Positions 35,725 to 44,297 of a DNA stretch of 64,000 nt are shown here, in pieces. The position numbers and the translations under genes are program-made. Below the pieces are notes generated by a model that saw only the letters and a program-made list of their open reading frames with translations, made no database searches and was not told the origin of the DNA. The stretch's first letter is position 1; each line of letters opens with the position of its first letter. The stretch covers positions 558,001 through 622,000 of the forward strand of contig CAVXRO010000006.1 in assembly GCA_963764235.1 (NCBI GenBank), given 5' to 3'. The DNA comes from DATFVA01 sp963764235. GTDB taxonomy: Bacteria; Bacteroidota; Ignavibacteria; Ignavibacteriales; Ignavibacteriaceae.

Positions 35725-36915
35725 ATGAACAAAGAAATATTAAAAGAAAAAATAGGACAGGCAGTTAATATTTTGAAGGAAAAAAAGATTGATATGTGGC
35801 TGATCTTTGTAAGGGAGAGCTCAACGATACACGATCCAAGTCTCGATATGGTTGTTGGAGGAAACTGGACCTGGCAATCGGCATTTGTAATAAACCGTGA
35901 CGGAGAGACTGCTGCCATTGTCGGTTCTCTTGAAGAAGATAACATTAAAAGAACAGGAACTTATCAAAATATCATAACCTACCTGAAATCTGTAAGAGAG
36001 CCCCTAAACGAATACCTTAAAAAGAAGAATCCGTCCCATATTGCAATTAATTATTCAAAGAATTCCGTACTTGCTGATGGAATGACTCACGGAATGTATA
36101 ATATTCTCAGGGAACATCTCGGGGGAACCGGATTTGAAAATAAACTGGTGAGTTCTGAGGATATTATTTCAGCACTCAGGGGCAGGAAATCAGCTACAGA
36201 ACTTGCTATTATGAAAGAAGCGATTAAGGAAACCATTATGATTTTCGATGAGACAGGAGAGTTTATTAAACCAGGCGTTACCGAGATCGAGATAGCTGAT
36301 TTTATGAAGAGCAAAGTTAAAGAAAGAGGATACGGACTAGCCTGGGAGGATGACCATTGTCCCGCCGTATTTACAGGTCCCGAAGCCGGCGGCGCTCACT
36401 CAGGTCCCACCGATACTAAAGTGAAAAAGGGACATATAGTAAATATAGATTTCGGCATCGAGTATAATGGTTATTGCTCCGATCTTCAAAGAATGTGGTA
36501 CGTGCTTAAGGATGATGAAGACAAGGCCCCTGCTGAAGTGCAGAAGGGATTTGAAATTATCAGGGATGCTATCCAAAAAGTTGCCGACCAGCTGAAACCG
36601 GGAGTTAAAGGCTGCGATATGGATGATATTGCACGCAACTATATAACCGAAAAAGGTTATGAGGAATATCCGCATGGTCTCGGACACCAGGTGGGCCGCA
36701 ATGTTCACGACGGCGGGGCGGGACTTTTCCCGCGGTGGGAACGTTATGGCGACACACCTTTTATGGAAGTTGAAGAAGGCCAGATCTTTACTATAGAGCC
36801 CAGGCTCCCGGTAAAAGACTTCGGCACTTCAACTCTCGAAGAGGAAGTTGTTGTTACAAAGAACGGATGTGAATTCATTTCACCGCCCCAGAAAGAGTTG
36901 ATGCTCCTTAAATGA
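35725..36915 (+). CDS. M24 family metallopeptidase (Xaa-Pro aminopeptidase-like)
   Basis: 396 residues. An N-terminal creatinase-type domain (about 1-160) precedes the pita-bread catalytic domain with the dinuclear-metal ligands in order: Asp in NIDFGIEYNG, Asp in YCSDLQRMW, His in PHGLGHQVGRNVHD, Glu in IFTIEPRLPV and Glu in STLEEEVVVT. There is no signal peptide, so it is cytosolic and probably removes N-terminal residues next to proline from imported peptides. The repeated GAxSGP-like motif (TGPEAGGAHSGPTD) is near residue 220. It is a single gene, divergent from the broken gdhA and followed by dispersed repeats. Confidence 0.9.
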   Translation: MNKEILKEKIGQAVNILKEKKIDMWLIFVRESSTIHDPSLDMVVGGNWTWQSAFVINRDGETAAIVGSLEEDNIKRTGTYQNIITYLKSVREPLNEYLKKKNPSHIAINYSKNSVLADGMTHGMYNILREHLGGTGFENKLVSSEDIISALRGRKSATELAIMKEAIKETIMIFDETGEFIKPGVTEIEIADFMKSKVKERGYGLAWEDDHCPAVFTGPEAGGAHSGPTDTKVKKGHIVNIDFGIEYNGYCSDLQRMWYVLKDDEDKAPAEVQKGFEIIRDAIQKVADQLKPGVKGCDMDDIARNYITEKGYEEYPHGLGHQVGRNVHDGGAGLFPRWERYGDTPFMEVEEGQIFTIEPRLPVKDFGTSTLEEEVVVTKNGCEFISPPQKELMLLK

Positions 36916-36920
36916 AGACT

Positions 36921-37000
36921 TGTCATGCTGAACTTGCCTGCCCCGCATCCAGCGGGGCCTGCCCCGCTTCTAGCGGGGTTTCAGCATCTCACAACTTGTC
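36921..37000. repeat. dispersed intergenic repeat with two CCCCGC...GCGGGG hairpins
   Basis: After TGTCATGCTGAACTTGCCTG come two hairpin modules, CCCCGCATCCAGCGGGG and CCCCGCTTCTAGCGGGG, then TTTCAGCATCTCACAACTTG. The same phrases occur at 16805-16860 and, in part, at the right window edge. It follows the M24 gene directly and may end its transcript. Confidence 0.7.
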
Positions 37001-37150
37001 CTTCAGACCTTCGTCACTTTTATATAAAATAATCTGATAATTATCATAATTATTTTTAACTTCCGAAAGCTTTGGTGAAAATAATTAACAACATTACCCC
37101 CTACCCGGGGTGTATTATGCGCATTTATAAATAATAATGGAGAATTCTAT

Positions 37151-38242
37151 ATGAAAAAATTCGGTTCTTTACTACTTTGTTTTGTTTTGTTTGCAGGGGT
37201 GAAGTTATCGGCACAGATAACCATTACACAAAGTGATCTTCAGGCATTTGCTGGTCTCGGGAACACATTGGAAACCAGTAATGACACGACAGCTTCATCT
37301 ATAGATATCGGGACGACCGGTGAAACTTCATGGGACTTCAGCAGTTTATCTTCAGATCTTCAGTTTACCTTTACCAGCATCGATCCTTCAGGTACCCCCT
37401 TTGCCGGAATGTTTCCTTCGGCAACAGCATGTCTGAATGGCACGACCAACATTATGGGTTATGAACTAGAGAGTTGGGAATATGTAGGAATTAATAATGC
37501 CTTATTATTTTATGGAACAGCAGCGCAGGGAAATGTTAGCGGATTGCAGGTCACAAGCATTCTGAGCAATGATCCTGCGTACACTCCTGTCGTAGTACCT
37601 ATGACATTGGGAACCAATTGGACACAGGATTATGTTGAAACAGATTCTACTTCGTTTTCCGGTATTTCTTCAACCGTTTCTGTTACAAATATTCATACCG
37701 AAAATATGGTAGATGCTTTTGGACCTATGACATTGCCCGGAGGGGCGACTGTGCAGGCACTCCGTTTAAGATCAGACGTGCGTCAGATAATTCAAACTGC
37801 TGATGGTTCCAATTATTCACGAAGTATTACCTACATCTTTATCACTAACAGCGGAACGCAGGTTACGGTTAATGCTGCCGATACTACATCTCCAAATACG
37901 GGCGTAATACCTGTTGATGGGATTTCTTTTATTATTTCCGGAGTAACGGGAGTAAAGCAGGCAGATAATAACATTCCTCAGAATTTCCTGCTGGAGCAGA
38001 ATTATCCTAACCCGTTCAACCCGTCAACACAGATTAGTTATTCTATTCCTTCAACCGAGAAAGTAACTTTAAAAGTGTACGATGAACTCGGAAAAGAAGT
38101 TTCCACACTTGTCAACCAGGAGCAGGCAGCCGGTAATTATACGGTGGATTTTGATGCCTCCCAATTTGCAAGCGGCGTGTACTTCTACCGTATCCATGCC
38201 GGTAACATTATCCAGATGAAGAAAATGATCCTGATGAAATAG
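37151..38242 (+). CDS. secreted protein with type IX sorting domain
   Basis: 363 residues with a signal peptide (KKFGSLLLCFVLFAGVKLSAQ). The body (about 22-265) is threonine/serine-rich beta sequence without a recognised domain. Residues about 275-363 are a complete Por/T9SS type A sorting domain: NYPNPFNPSTQISYSIP, LKVYDELGKEVSTLV, GNYTVDFDAS, SGVYFYRIHAGN and the ending KKMILMK. The protein should cross the outer membrane by the type IX system and be anchored or released. Its TAG stop lies inside the left end of the DUF1670 element, so the element starts exactly where the gene ends. Confidence 0.85.
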   Translation: MKKFGSLLLCFVLFAGVKLSAQITITQSDLQAFAGLGNTLETSNDTTASSIDIGTTGETSWDFSSLSSDLQFTFTSIDPSGTPFAGMFPSATACLNGTTNIMGYELESWEYVGINNALLFYGTAAQGNVSGLQVTSILSNDPAYTPVVVPMTLGTNWTQDYVETDSTSFSGISSTVSVTNIHTENMVDAFGPMTLPGGATVQALRLRSDVRQIIQTADGSNYSRSITYIFITNSGTQVTVNAADTTSPNTGVIPVDGISFIISGVTGVKQADNNIPQNFLLEQNYPNPFNPSTQISYSIPSTEKVTLKVYDELGKEVSTLVNQEQAAGNYTVDFDASQFASGVYFYRIHAGNIIQMKKMILMK

Positions 38243-38257
38243 TGCCATTTGGCACCT
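38239..38257. repeat. left terminal inverted repeat of the DUF1670 element
   Basis: ATAGTGCCATTTGGCACCT. It contains its own near-palindrome GTGCCA-TT-TGGCAC and includes the stop codon of the upstream secreted-protein gene. Confidence 0.75.
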
Positions 38258-38293
38258 CAAAAATGGATAAATTAAATAAAACAATTGAGGTGC
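38252..38293 (+). promoter_or_regulatory. leader hairpin that can mask the ribosome binding site of the first DUF1670 gene
   Basis: GCACCTCAA (38252-38260) is perfectly complementary to TTGAGGTGC (38285-38293), 24 bases later. The second arm contains the Shine-Dalgarno GAGGTG, 4 bases before the ATG at 38297. A transcript entering from the upstream gene would fold and hide the site. One starting inside the AT-rich loop would lack the first arm and be free. The same DNA could also be an operator. Confidence 0.6.
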
Positions 38294-38296
38294 TAA

Positions 38297-39142
38297 ATGA
38301 AAATCAAAAGAAGAGCCTTAAACAGACAACAAATAAAAAGTTCGGAAGGAGAGTTCATCTGGGAATTAGAAAACTCATATGAACTCTCTCCGAAAATCAG
38401 TCAACTGATATTGTGGACAGCAAAAGAATGTTTACTGAAAGAGAACAGTTTAAGAGAAGGTCAGATAGAAGTAACAGCCATAGAGATTGAAGAGCGGGCA
38501 GGAAAAACGATTGAAAAGATGGAGAAGAAAAGGATAAGGATAACAATAGATAATGGGATAGAAGATCTGGAGATACGGCAGGAATATGGAAGAATAGAGC
38601 TAAGGAGAAAAAAGATAATAAGGATAACAGAAGAAGCGTTAGAACAAAGAGCAGTATTAAGCCAGGAAGATATAAATAAAATATTACAGATAAGTATAAG
38701 AACGGTAAAAAGAGACATAGCCTTCATCAGGAAAGAAGGAATAGAAGTAATAACCAGAGGTTATTTGCATAATATAGGAAGAGGACAAACACATAAAGTA
38801 AAAATCATCGGTATGTACTTAGACGGAAATACGTATAGTGAAATAAAATTAAAAGCAAGACATTCAACAGGAGCGATAAAAAGGTATCTGGAGAGTTTCA
38901 CAAAAGTATTGATGGCACAGAGGAAAGGGATATATAGAATAAAGGATATTAGTGCCGTAACCGGGATAAGTGAAACACTGGTAAAACAATACAATGAATT
39001 GATAAAAGAGAGTAAAAAAGATAAAACAAGGGCAGAGAATCTTAAGCTGTTAATGGAAAGAAATAGTTACCGGGAGCATATAAAAAAAACAGTCAGGAAG
39101 CATTCAGAGCCTCTGGCAGCTATGATGGGAGGCTTGTTATGA
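38297..39142 (+). CDS. DUF1670 family protein, first gene of the element
   Basis: 281 residues, basic. I recognise the DUF1670 pattern in the C-terminal half: LSQEDINKILQISIRTVKRDI (first helix-turn-helix, about 117-137), ITRGYLHNIGRGQTHKVKII, YSEIKLKARHSTGAIKRYLESF (second) and IKDISAVTGISETLVKQYNEL (third). The N-terminal 110 residues are charged and share only the overall outline of the family. DUF1670 proteins have no established function; the motifs predict DNA binding. The codons are rich in AGA, ATA and AAA, unlike the neighbours. The stop overlaps the next ATG (ATGA). I see no catalytic signature of a known transposase. Confidence 0.75.
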   Translation: MKIKRRALNRQQIKSSEGEFIWELENSYELSPKISQLILWTAKECLLKENSLREGQIEVTAIEIEERAGKTIEKMEKKRIRITIDNGIEDLEIRQEYGRIELRRKKIIRITEEALEQRAVLSQEDINKILQISIRTVKRDIAFIRKEGIEVITRGYLHNIGRGQTHKVKIIGMYLDGNTYSEIKLKARHSTGAIKRYLESFTKVLMAQRKGIYRIKDISAVTGISETLVKQYNELIKESKKDKTRAENLKLLMERNSYREHIKKTVRKHSEPLAAMMGGLL

Positions 39143-39942
39143 GTTTAAATCCGACAAGAGACCGGTATGAAAGCATAAACAAGAGGAACTTTCATCAGGC
39201 AATAGTAAACCTGCTGGAGAATGAATATAAAATATTAGGCTCAAGAAAAGTACTGGATATGTTGGCAGATGATATAGAAAATCTGCACAGGGAATATTAT
39301 CCCTCAAGTAACCAGGTAGGGTTTGGCGAAATAGTTTTCAGAACGACAAAAGATGACGGACAGAGACAGAGCTATGGAAAGAAGACAGAGGATTACGCAT
39401 CAGTAACGGTAGTTCTGCCACTGATAACCAGAGAAGATGTGGAAAGAAGAATATACTATAAGAAGGGAGACCGAAACAGTAACTATAAGCACAGAGAAGC
39501 AAGGGATATAGAGACGATGGTAAGGTTATTAAAGGCAGCAAAAGTGCAGGGAGGATTATTAAGTGGAGCAGAGCTGAGCGTTCTGATGAACAGAAGTCTT
39601 AGTACAATAAGAAAATATTTAGATGCTTACAGAAAAAAGACCGGAGAAATCCTGCCGCTGAAGGGATATGTTTTAGACCAGGGAAGTCTGCCGACTCATA
39701 AAGGAATAATAATAAGTTTATATGAACAGGGAATTTCTCCAGCTGATATAGTGCTTAAAACAAGTCACAGTCAGGATGCAGTAGACAGATATATAAAACA
39801 TTATACGCAGGTGAAGCAGTTGATAAAAAAAGGAATGGATGAAGTGGCAATAAAAGAAATAACCGGAAGATCTATAAAAGTTGTAAGAGAATATATTAAG
39901 TTATATCATGATCTAAATCCTGGTGCAAAAACAAAACAGTAA
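39139..39942 (+). CDS. DUF1670 family protein, second gene of the element
   Basis: 267 residues. The full DUF1670 layout is visible: an N-terminal region (NFHQAIVNLLENEYKILGSRKVL, then TVVLPLITREDVERRIY), a helix-turn-helix (LLSGAELSVLMNRSLSTIRKYL, about 147-168), the block LPLKGYVLDQGSLPTHKGIII, and two more helix-turn-helix units (ISPADIVLKTSHSQDAVDRYI and MDEVAIKEITGRSIKVVREYI). It is related to the first gene over the C-terminal half, so the pair arose by duplication. It is translated by ATGA coupling with the first gene and ends 8 bases before the right terminal repeat. Probably DNA-binding; the biochemical role is unknown. Confidence 0.8.
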   Translation: MSLNPTRDRYESINKRNFHQAIVNLLENEYKILGSRKVLDMLADDIENLHREYYPSSNQVGFGEIVFRTTKDDGQRQSYGKKTEDYASVTVVLPLITREDVERRIYYKKGDRNSNYKHREARDIETMVRLLKAAKVQGGLLSGAELSVLMNRSLSTIRKYLDAYRKKTGEILPLKGYVLDQGSLPTHKGIIISLYEQGISPADIVLKTSHSQDAVDRYIKHYTQVKQLIKKGMDEVAIKEITGRSIKVVREYIKLYHDLNPGAKTKQ

Positions 39943-39950
39943 AAATTATC

Positions 39951-39969
39951 AGGTGCCAAATGGCCCTAT
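39951..39969. repeat. right terminal inverted repeat of the DUF1670 element
   Basis: AGGTGCCAAATGGCCCTAT, the inverse of the left end with one mismatch. It follows the second stop codon by 8 bases. Confidence 0.75.
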
Positions 39970-40017
39970 AGTAAGTAGATTCGGCTAACCTTCTTTTTTC
40001 AAATAGCAGTTCTTAAT

Positions 40018-40051
40018 CTTAACCCTGCCATCAGGCGGGGTTAAGGTTTTT
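40018..40051 (+). terminator. rho-independent terminator downstream of the element
   Basis: CTTAACCCTGCC (40018-40029) pairs with GGCGGGGTTAAG (40034-40045) with one mismatch over a 4-base loop, followed by GTTTTTC. It probably ended the T9SS gene at 37151-38242 before the element came between them. Confidence 0.75.
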
Positions 40052-40151
40052 CTATCTATACGCAGTGGAATGTCTTCACTTATTTTGCTAGATTAAAATA
40101 TTCATTTCCGGGTATAGTTTAACGGGTTAGTAAAACCGAACGGGGAAGTAA

Positions 40152-42579
40152 ATGAAATATCTTATTTTTACATGTTTAATTTTTATTCTTCTCACCTCTG
40201 AACTTCATCCTCAATGGTACTCACAAATACCGGTTTTCGTAAGTTCTAACTTTCGCTATCTGCAGTTTGCAGACTATAATACCGGGTGGGCTGTCGGCGA
40301 AGACCACAAAATGTTCAAAACAACCAACGGAGGCGAAGAATGGATTGATATGGGCATCTTTTTACCCGGTGAAGCCGGGATGATTACATCAGTGTATTTT
40401 CTTAATACTTCAACCGGATGGGTTTCCACATATACAATACCTGGCGATAGTGCTGAAATTTATAAGACAACAGATGGAGGCCTCAGCTGGTTCCTCCAAT
40501 CAGTTGGTTATTCCTATATTATTATAAGTGATATCTGGTTTTCTGATTCAATGACAGGTTATATGGCTGCTAACGGAGGATTAAGTTCCGGTTTCGTTTA
40601 TAAAACAACCGATGGGGGAGACAACTGGACGTTATTAATTGGTCCCGATTCCACTGTTCTTTCCACATCTCTGGCTTTCATCAGTAATAATACAGGCTGG
40701 GTTGCCGGAGGTAACATATTAAAAACAACCAACGGGGGAACTTCGTGGGAAGAACAGCTTAATATTGAACCGGGGTTATTTACATCATTGGTTTTTGTTG
40801 ACAGCATAACCGGATGGGCTGCTGCTTCATGAAAGCATTTATAAAACAGTTGACGGCGGCAGCATATGGTTTCAACAAAAAATAATTCAATCGCAGGATA
40901 TTTTCTTTGTAGACACCTTCAACGGGTGGCTTATAAATGGAACCGATATTTATCATACGAGCGATGGGGGAGATAACTGGGTACTTCAAAACTCAGGTTC
41001 ATATTATGAATTAAATGACATTTTCTTCATCGATAGCTTAACGGGCTGGGCCGCGGGTAACCACGGTACAATTTTACATACTGAAACTGGCGGAGCACCT
41101 TATGGACTGGATTTCAGTGATAATTTTGATCAATATATCGCCGGACAACAGTTAGCGTGTCAGAATCCATTTGACTGGACAACGTGGAGTCTTGATCCCT
41201 GTTCGCTGGAAGATCCTTACATCAGTTCTTCTTACGCATACAGCTATCCAAATTCAACATCGATTGTCCACTGGAATGATCTTATTAAATCACTGGAGTA
41301 TATCTTATCAAACAGAAACTATGTTAATTTTATGATTTACATTCCTTCCGGTAAGACAGGTTACTTCAGTCTGTTGTCTGAATTCAATACGACGGTTCAG
41401 GAAAAAGGGATGGAATGTTATTTTGATGCTGACGGTACGGGAAGGTTGATGTCAGTCCCTGGAGCCCCCGTATCATTTATTTATTCTCCTGACGAATGGC
41501 ATTACGTTCAGGTTGCTGTGGATTTTAACCTGGATGAAGCTGAGTTTTGGTTTGACGGAGTTCAGAAATATACCTGGCAATGGTCGCAGAACGGTACGGT
41601 AACCAGTCAACTTGCTGCGAATAACTTCTATGGCAATTCTTCAAACAGCGAGTTTTATATAGATGATTATCTTTTAAACAGCAACTGCTTATATTGTATT
41701 CCGCCGTCGCCGCCCGGGAATCTTACCGTTGAGGAATTATATAATGGAAACCCTGTTGTGCAGCTGAACTGGGAGTTTCCCTATCTTGCACCGGGGTTTA
41801 AAGTCGCCAGGAAAAATGGTTTACCAAATGATTCCGGAGCCTTTAGTCAAATAGGTACTTCAAACTGGAACGAGAATCAATATACAGATTCACTTGTATT
41901 ATTGGATTCAACTTACACTTATGGAGTAATGTCGTATAATATCTATGGTAATTCTGATACAAGCAATTTTGAATCTATTACAGTACTTCCTGTTCCGGTT
42001 GAACTTGTTTCCTTTAATGCCGGGGTCGTAGATGATGATATCAGTTTACAATGGACAACAGCAACCGAAACAAATAACAAAGGGTTTGAAGTTCAGAGAG
42101 CTGCTTCCGTGGGCCAGGGAGCAGGATGGGAGGTAATTGGATTTGTGCCGGGGAATGGTACTTTAACCTTAACTCACTCATATTCTTACACAGACAAAGG
42201 CTTGCGGCCGGGAAAATATAGATACCGGTTAAAGCAAATAGACTTTGACGGTAATTATGAATACAGCAAAGAAGTGGAAGCAGAAGTTACTGGACCTGTT
42301 GAATTTTCCCTTAAACAGAATTATCCTAACCCGTTCAACCCTGTTACAACAATAAAATATTCTATTCCCGATACAAAAACTTCATCAGAGAGATTCCCGG
42401 TAGTATTAAAAGTATATGATATCCTGGGAAATGAAGCGGCAGTACTCGTCAACGAGCAAAAACCTGCGGGAAATTATGAAGTGAAATTTGACGGCAGCAG
42501 TCTTCCGAGCGGAGTATATATATACAGGTTAACGTCAGGTAAGTATTCAAAGACCAGGAAGTTAATGTTATTGAAGTGA
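40152..42579 (+). pseudogene. T9SS-secreted BNR/YCF48-like repeat protein with one frameshift
   Basis: Signal peptide (KYLIFTCLIFILLTSELHPQ), then repeated beta-propeller blades with the signature GWAVG...KTTNGGEEW (near residues 42, 80, 112, 148 and 185), typical of YCF48/BNR photosystem-assembly-like repeats. At 40827-40832 the frame stops (GWAAAS then TGA). One base later the other frame continues with the same repeat (ESIYKTVDGG, GWLINGTDIYHTSDGGDNW, GWAAGNHGTILHTE) and stays open to 42579. The latter part has a lectin-like and a fibronectin-type stretch and a full type IX sorting tail (NYPNPFNPVTTIKYSIP ... KTRKLMLLK). Restored length is about 809 residues. One extra base, or two missing, explains the break. 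Confidence 0.85.
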
Positions 42580-42621
42580 CCAGTCAGATTGGACAGAAAT
42601 AAATCTTTATGGAGGAATAAG

Positions 42622-43091
42622 ATGAGAGTGAATGTTCGTGAAGCTGTAAAAAGCGATATTGAAGCTCTGATCAGATGCCATAAAGAGTTTATGGAACATC
42701 ATATAAAAAGGGATAAGCGATTTGCACTTAAGGAAGGGGCTGCAGAGAGGTGGACTGATCAGATTATTGAAGCTGTAAATAATCCCGATACATTTGTATT
42801 GGCAGCAGAAGATGAGGGGACGATCGTTGGCTGTGCATATACAATTATAAAATCCGGTGCGGTGGATTTTGGTCCTGAAAAAATAGAATATCTCTGTGAT
42901 GTTTATGTGTTCCTGATTACCGCCGCCTGGGGATCGCAAGGCGTTTCCTAACAACCTCGCAGGAATGGCTGCGCGGCAAAGGAATCAATATGATAGAAGC
43001 AAGCTGGTCGGTTTATTCAAATGAAGCTAAAAACACATGGCCATCCCTTGGATTTGTTCCCATTAGTTTTACGGGTCAGCTATATTTTTAA
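42622..43091 (+). pseudogene. GNAT acetyltransferase with one frameshift
   Basis: The ATG at 42622 follows a GGAGG site and opens MRVNVREAVKSDIEALIRC, a classic GNAT N-terminus. It reads through AEDEGTIVGCAYTII to LCDVYV at 42909. There the frame slips, and the acetyl-CoA loop continues one base out: PDYRRLGIARRFLTTSQEWL, then SVYSNEAKNTWPSLGFVPISF to a TAA at 43089-43091. One missing base in GTGTTCCTGAT explains it. Read as is, the product ends at 42951 without the acetyl-CoA pyrophosphate loop and would be inactive. The intact enzyme would be about 157 residues; substrate unknown. Confidence 0.85.
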
Positions 43092-43105
43092 TTCAATTTT
43101 ATGTT

Positions 43106-43708
43106 TTAGAACTCGCAGCCGCGGATGTAGGAAGAGTGAAGGAGATCGTTGTACTGATCCAGGTCTATTTCAACAGCGCCGAACATTTTGAGGTGAGGGG
43201 TCATAAACTGAACATCAAGGAGTGCGAAGTCTTTTTCTTTCAGATGATATAAAAGATTTATCAACGCCGACTTTGATGCCTGGGGCTTCCTGGAAAACAT
43301 TGATTCCCCGAAAAAAGCTCCTCTGAAAGTAACTCCGTAAAGTCCGCCTACAAGCTCACCTTTTTCCCAGGTCTCAACTGCATGAATATATCCCAGTTTT
43401 TTAAGTCTGAGATATGCGTGGATCAGTTTTTCAGATATCCAGGTGGATTCACGGTCGGCACATCCTTTAACAACGCTGAGGAAATCGGTATCGTATCTTG
43501 TTTCAAATTCACTTTTCTCAAGGAATTTTCTCAAAGAGCGCGGGAAGTTAAAATTATCGAGAGGTATTACAGTGCGTACCTCCGGCATATACCAGTTTAT
43601 CTTATCTGTGTTCTCATCAGCCATCGGAAAAGCACCGCTTGCATAAAGCCGTATCATATTCCCCGGCCGGAGAAGCTCATCCTGGTTATATGTTTTCCCT
43701 TCACTCAT
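43106..43708 (-). CDS. aat: leucyl/phenylalanyl-tRNA--protein transferase
   Basis: Aat adds Leu or Phe from tRNA to proteins beginning with Arg or Lys, marking them for ClpAP. The 200-residue protein shows the family marks GNMIRLYASGAFPMADE, INWYMPEVRTVIPLD, ADRESTWISEKLIHAYLRLKKLGYIHAVETW, ELVGGLYGVTFRGAFFGESMFSR and the end LLDVQFMTPHLKMFGAVEI. It is somewhat shorter than the E. coli enzyme (234), as in many Bacteroidota. It lies 15 bases after a DUF2721 gene and is convergent with the broken GNAT gene. Confidence 0.95.
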   Translation of the reverse strand: MSEGKTYNQDELLRPGNMIRLYASGAFPMADENTDKINWYMPEVRTVIPLDNFNFPRSLRKFLEKSEFETRYDTDFLSVVKGCADRESTWISEKLIHAYLRLKKLGYIHAVETWEKGELVGGLYGVTFRGAFFGESMFSRKPQASKSALINLLYHLKEKDFALLDVQFMTPHLKMFGAVEIDLDQYNDLLHSSYIRGCEF

Positions 43709-43723
43709 TCAGCATCAAACTCA

Positions 43724-44197
43724 TTAATCGATTTTAACTTCAAGCTGAATAATGCTATAGCCTTCTATTGTCTCATAGGCCGCGTACAGCACCCCGGCAA
43801 GCACGCTCAACATCCCGAGCAGGAAAATTAATGTAATTAATACGTTAATGTTAACGGCGGCAAAATATTGTATGCCGATAAACAGGGAGGTTATAACAAA
43901 CAGTGCAACGGCAATTGTATATGAAAGCACGGCATTACGCACAAGTTTCACCCTGAATGTAAGTTTTTCAATCTGCAATGAGGTGCTTTCAAGCCGCACA
44001 TTTTCTTCATAGCTGAATTCCCGGTCACCGGCTTTTCCCAGCACCCTGCGTCTTTCTTCATTCAGCAGCCTTATCCTGTTAACTACAAGAGAATATTTGT
44101 TGTTCATTCCGAGCAGGAGAAGACCGCAGGCCGAAATCATAAGTCCCGGGGCCAGCATCAACTGAATTACCTGGATAATGGAATTTAGATCGGACAT
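43724..44197 (-). CDS. DUF2721 family membrane protein
   Basis: 157 residues. A membrane segment at about 10-30 (IQLMLAPGLMISACGLLLLGM) is followed by the signature NKYSLVVNRIRLLNEERRRVL and two further hydrophobic segments (LSYTIAVALFVITSLFIGIQYF, INVLITLIFLLGMLSVLAGVLY). I recognise DUF2721, a small inner-membrane family of unknown role. It is the first gene of a two-gene operon with aat. Confidence 0.75.
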   Translation of the reverse strand: MSDLNSIIQVIQLMLAPGLMISACGLLLLGMNNKYSLVVNRIRLLNEERRRVLGKAGDREFSYEENVRLESTSLQIEKLTFRVKLVRNAVLSYTIAVALFVITSLFIGIQYFAAVNINVLITLIFLLGMLSVLAGVLYAAYETIEGYSIIQLEVKID

Positions 44198-44245
44198 ATA
44201 AAACCGTTAAAAAATCTGAAATGAATATCGATAAAATAAAATGAA

Positions 44246-44278
44246 AAAAGCTGACAATCCAAAAGAATGTCAGCTTTT
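44246..44278 (-). terminator. rho-independent terminator after the receiver-like gene
   Basis: AAAAGCTGACA (44246-44256) and TGTCAGCTTTT (44268-44278) form a perfect 11-bp stem with an 11-base loop, ending in six Ts on the minus strand. It starts 20 bases after the stop at 44298. Confidence 0.85.
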
Positions 44279-44297
44279 AACTTAAAGGGATGAATAT

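Larger units (their letters stand above)
38239..39969 (+). mobile_element. 1.7-kb inverted-repeat element with two DUF1670 genes
   Basis: The element is bounded by ATAGTGCCATTTGGCACCT (38239-38257) and its inverted copy AGGTGCCAAATGGCCCTAT (39951-39969), 18 of 19 bases matching. It carries only two overlapping genes, both of the DUF1670 type with helix-turn-helix repeats. Their A-rich, AGA/ATA-heavy codon use differs from neighbouring genes. It separates the upstream T9SS gene from a terminator (40018-40051) that would fit as that gene's own. No DDE, tyrosine or serine recombinase is recognisable and no target duplication is clear, so calling it mobile is inference from the ends, compact size, base composition and position. 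Confidence 0.65.

Noticed and set aside
38251..38265. TTGGCACCTC upstream of the DUF1670 genes looks like a sigma-54 -24 element
   Set aside because: The required GC at -12, ten bases on, is absent (AT instead), and the bases are better explained by the terminal repeat and the hairpin.
38233..39975. Target-site duplication flanking the DUF1670 element
   Set aside because: Only ATA/TATA can be matched next to the ends, and those bases are already part of the inverted repeat, so a duplication is not supported.
40833..41331. A separate gene starting within the BNR/T9SS gene
   Set aside because: Translation in the later frame gives the same repeat (KTVDGG, HTSDGGDNW), so it is the same gene after a frameshift, not a new one.
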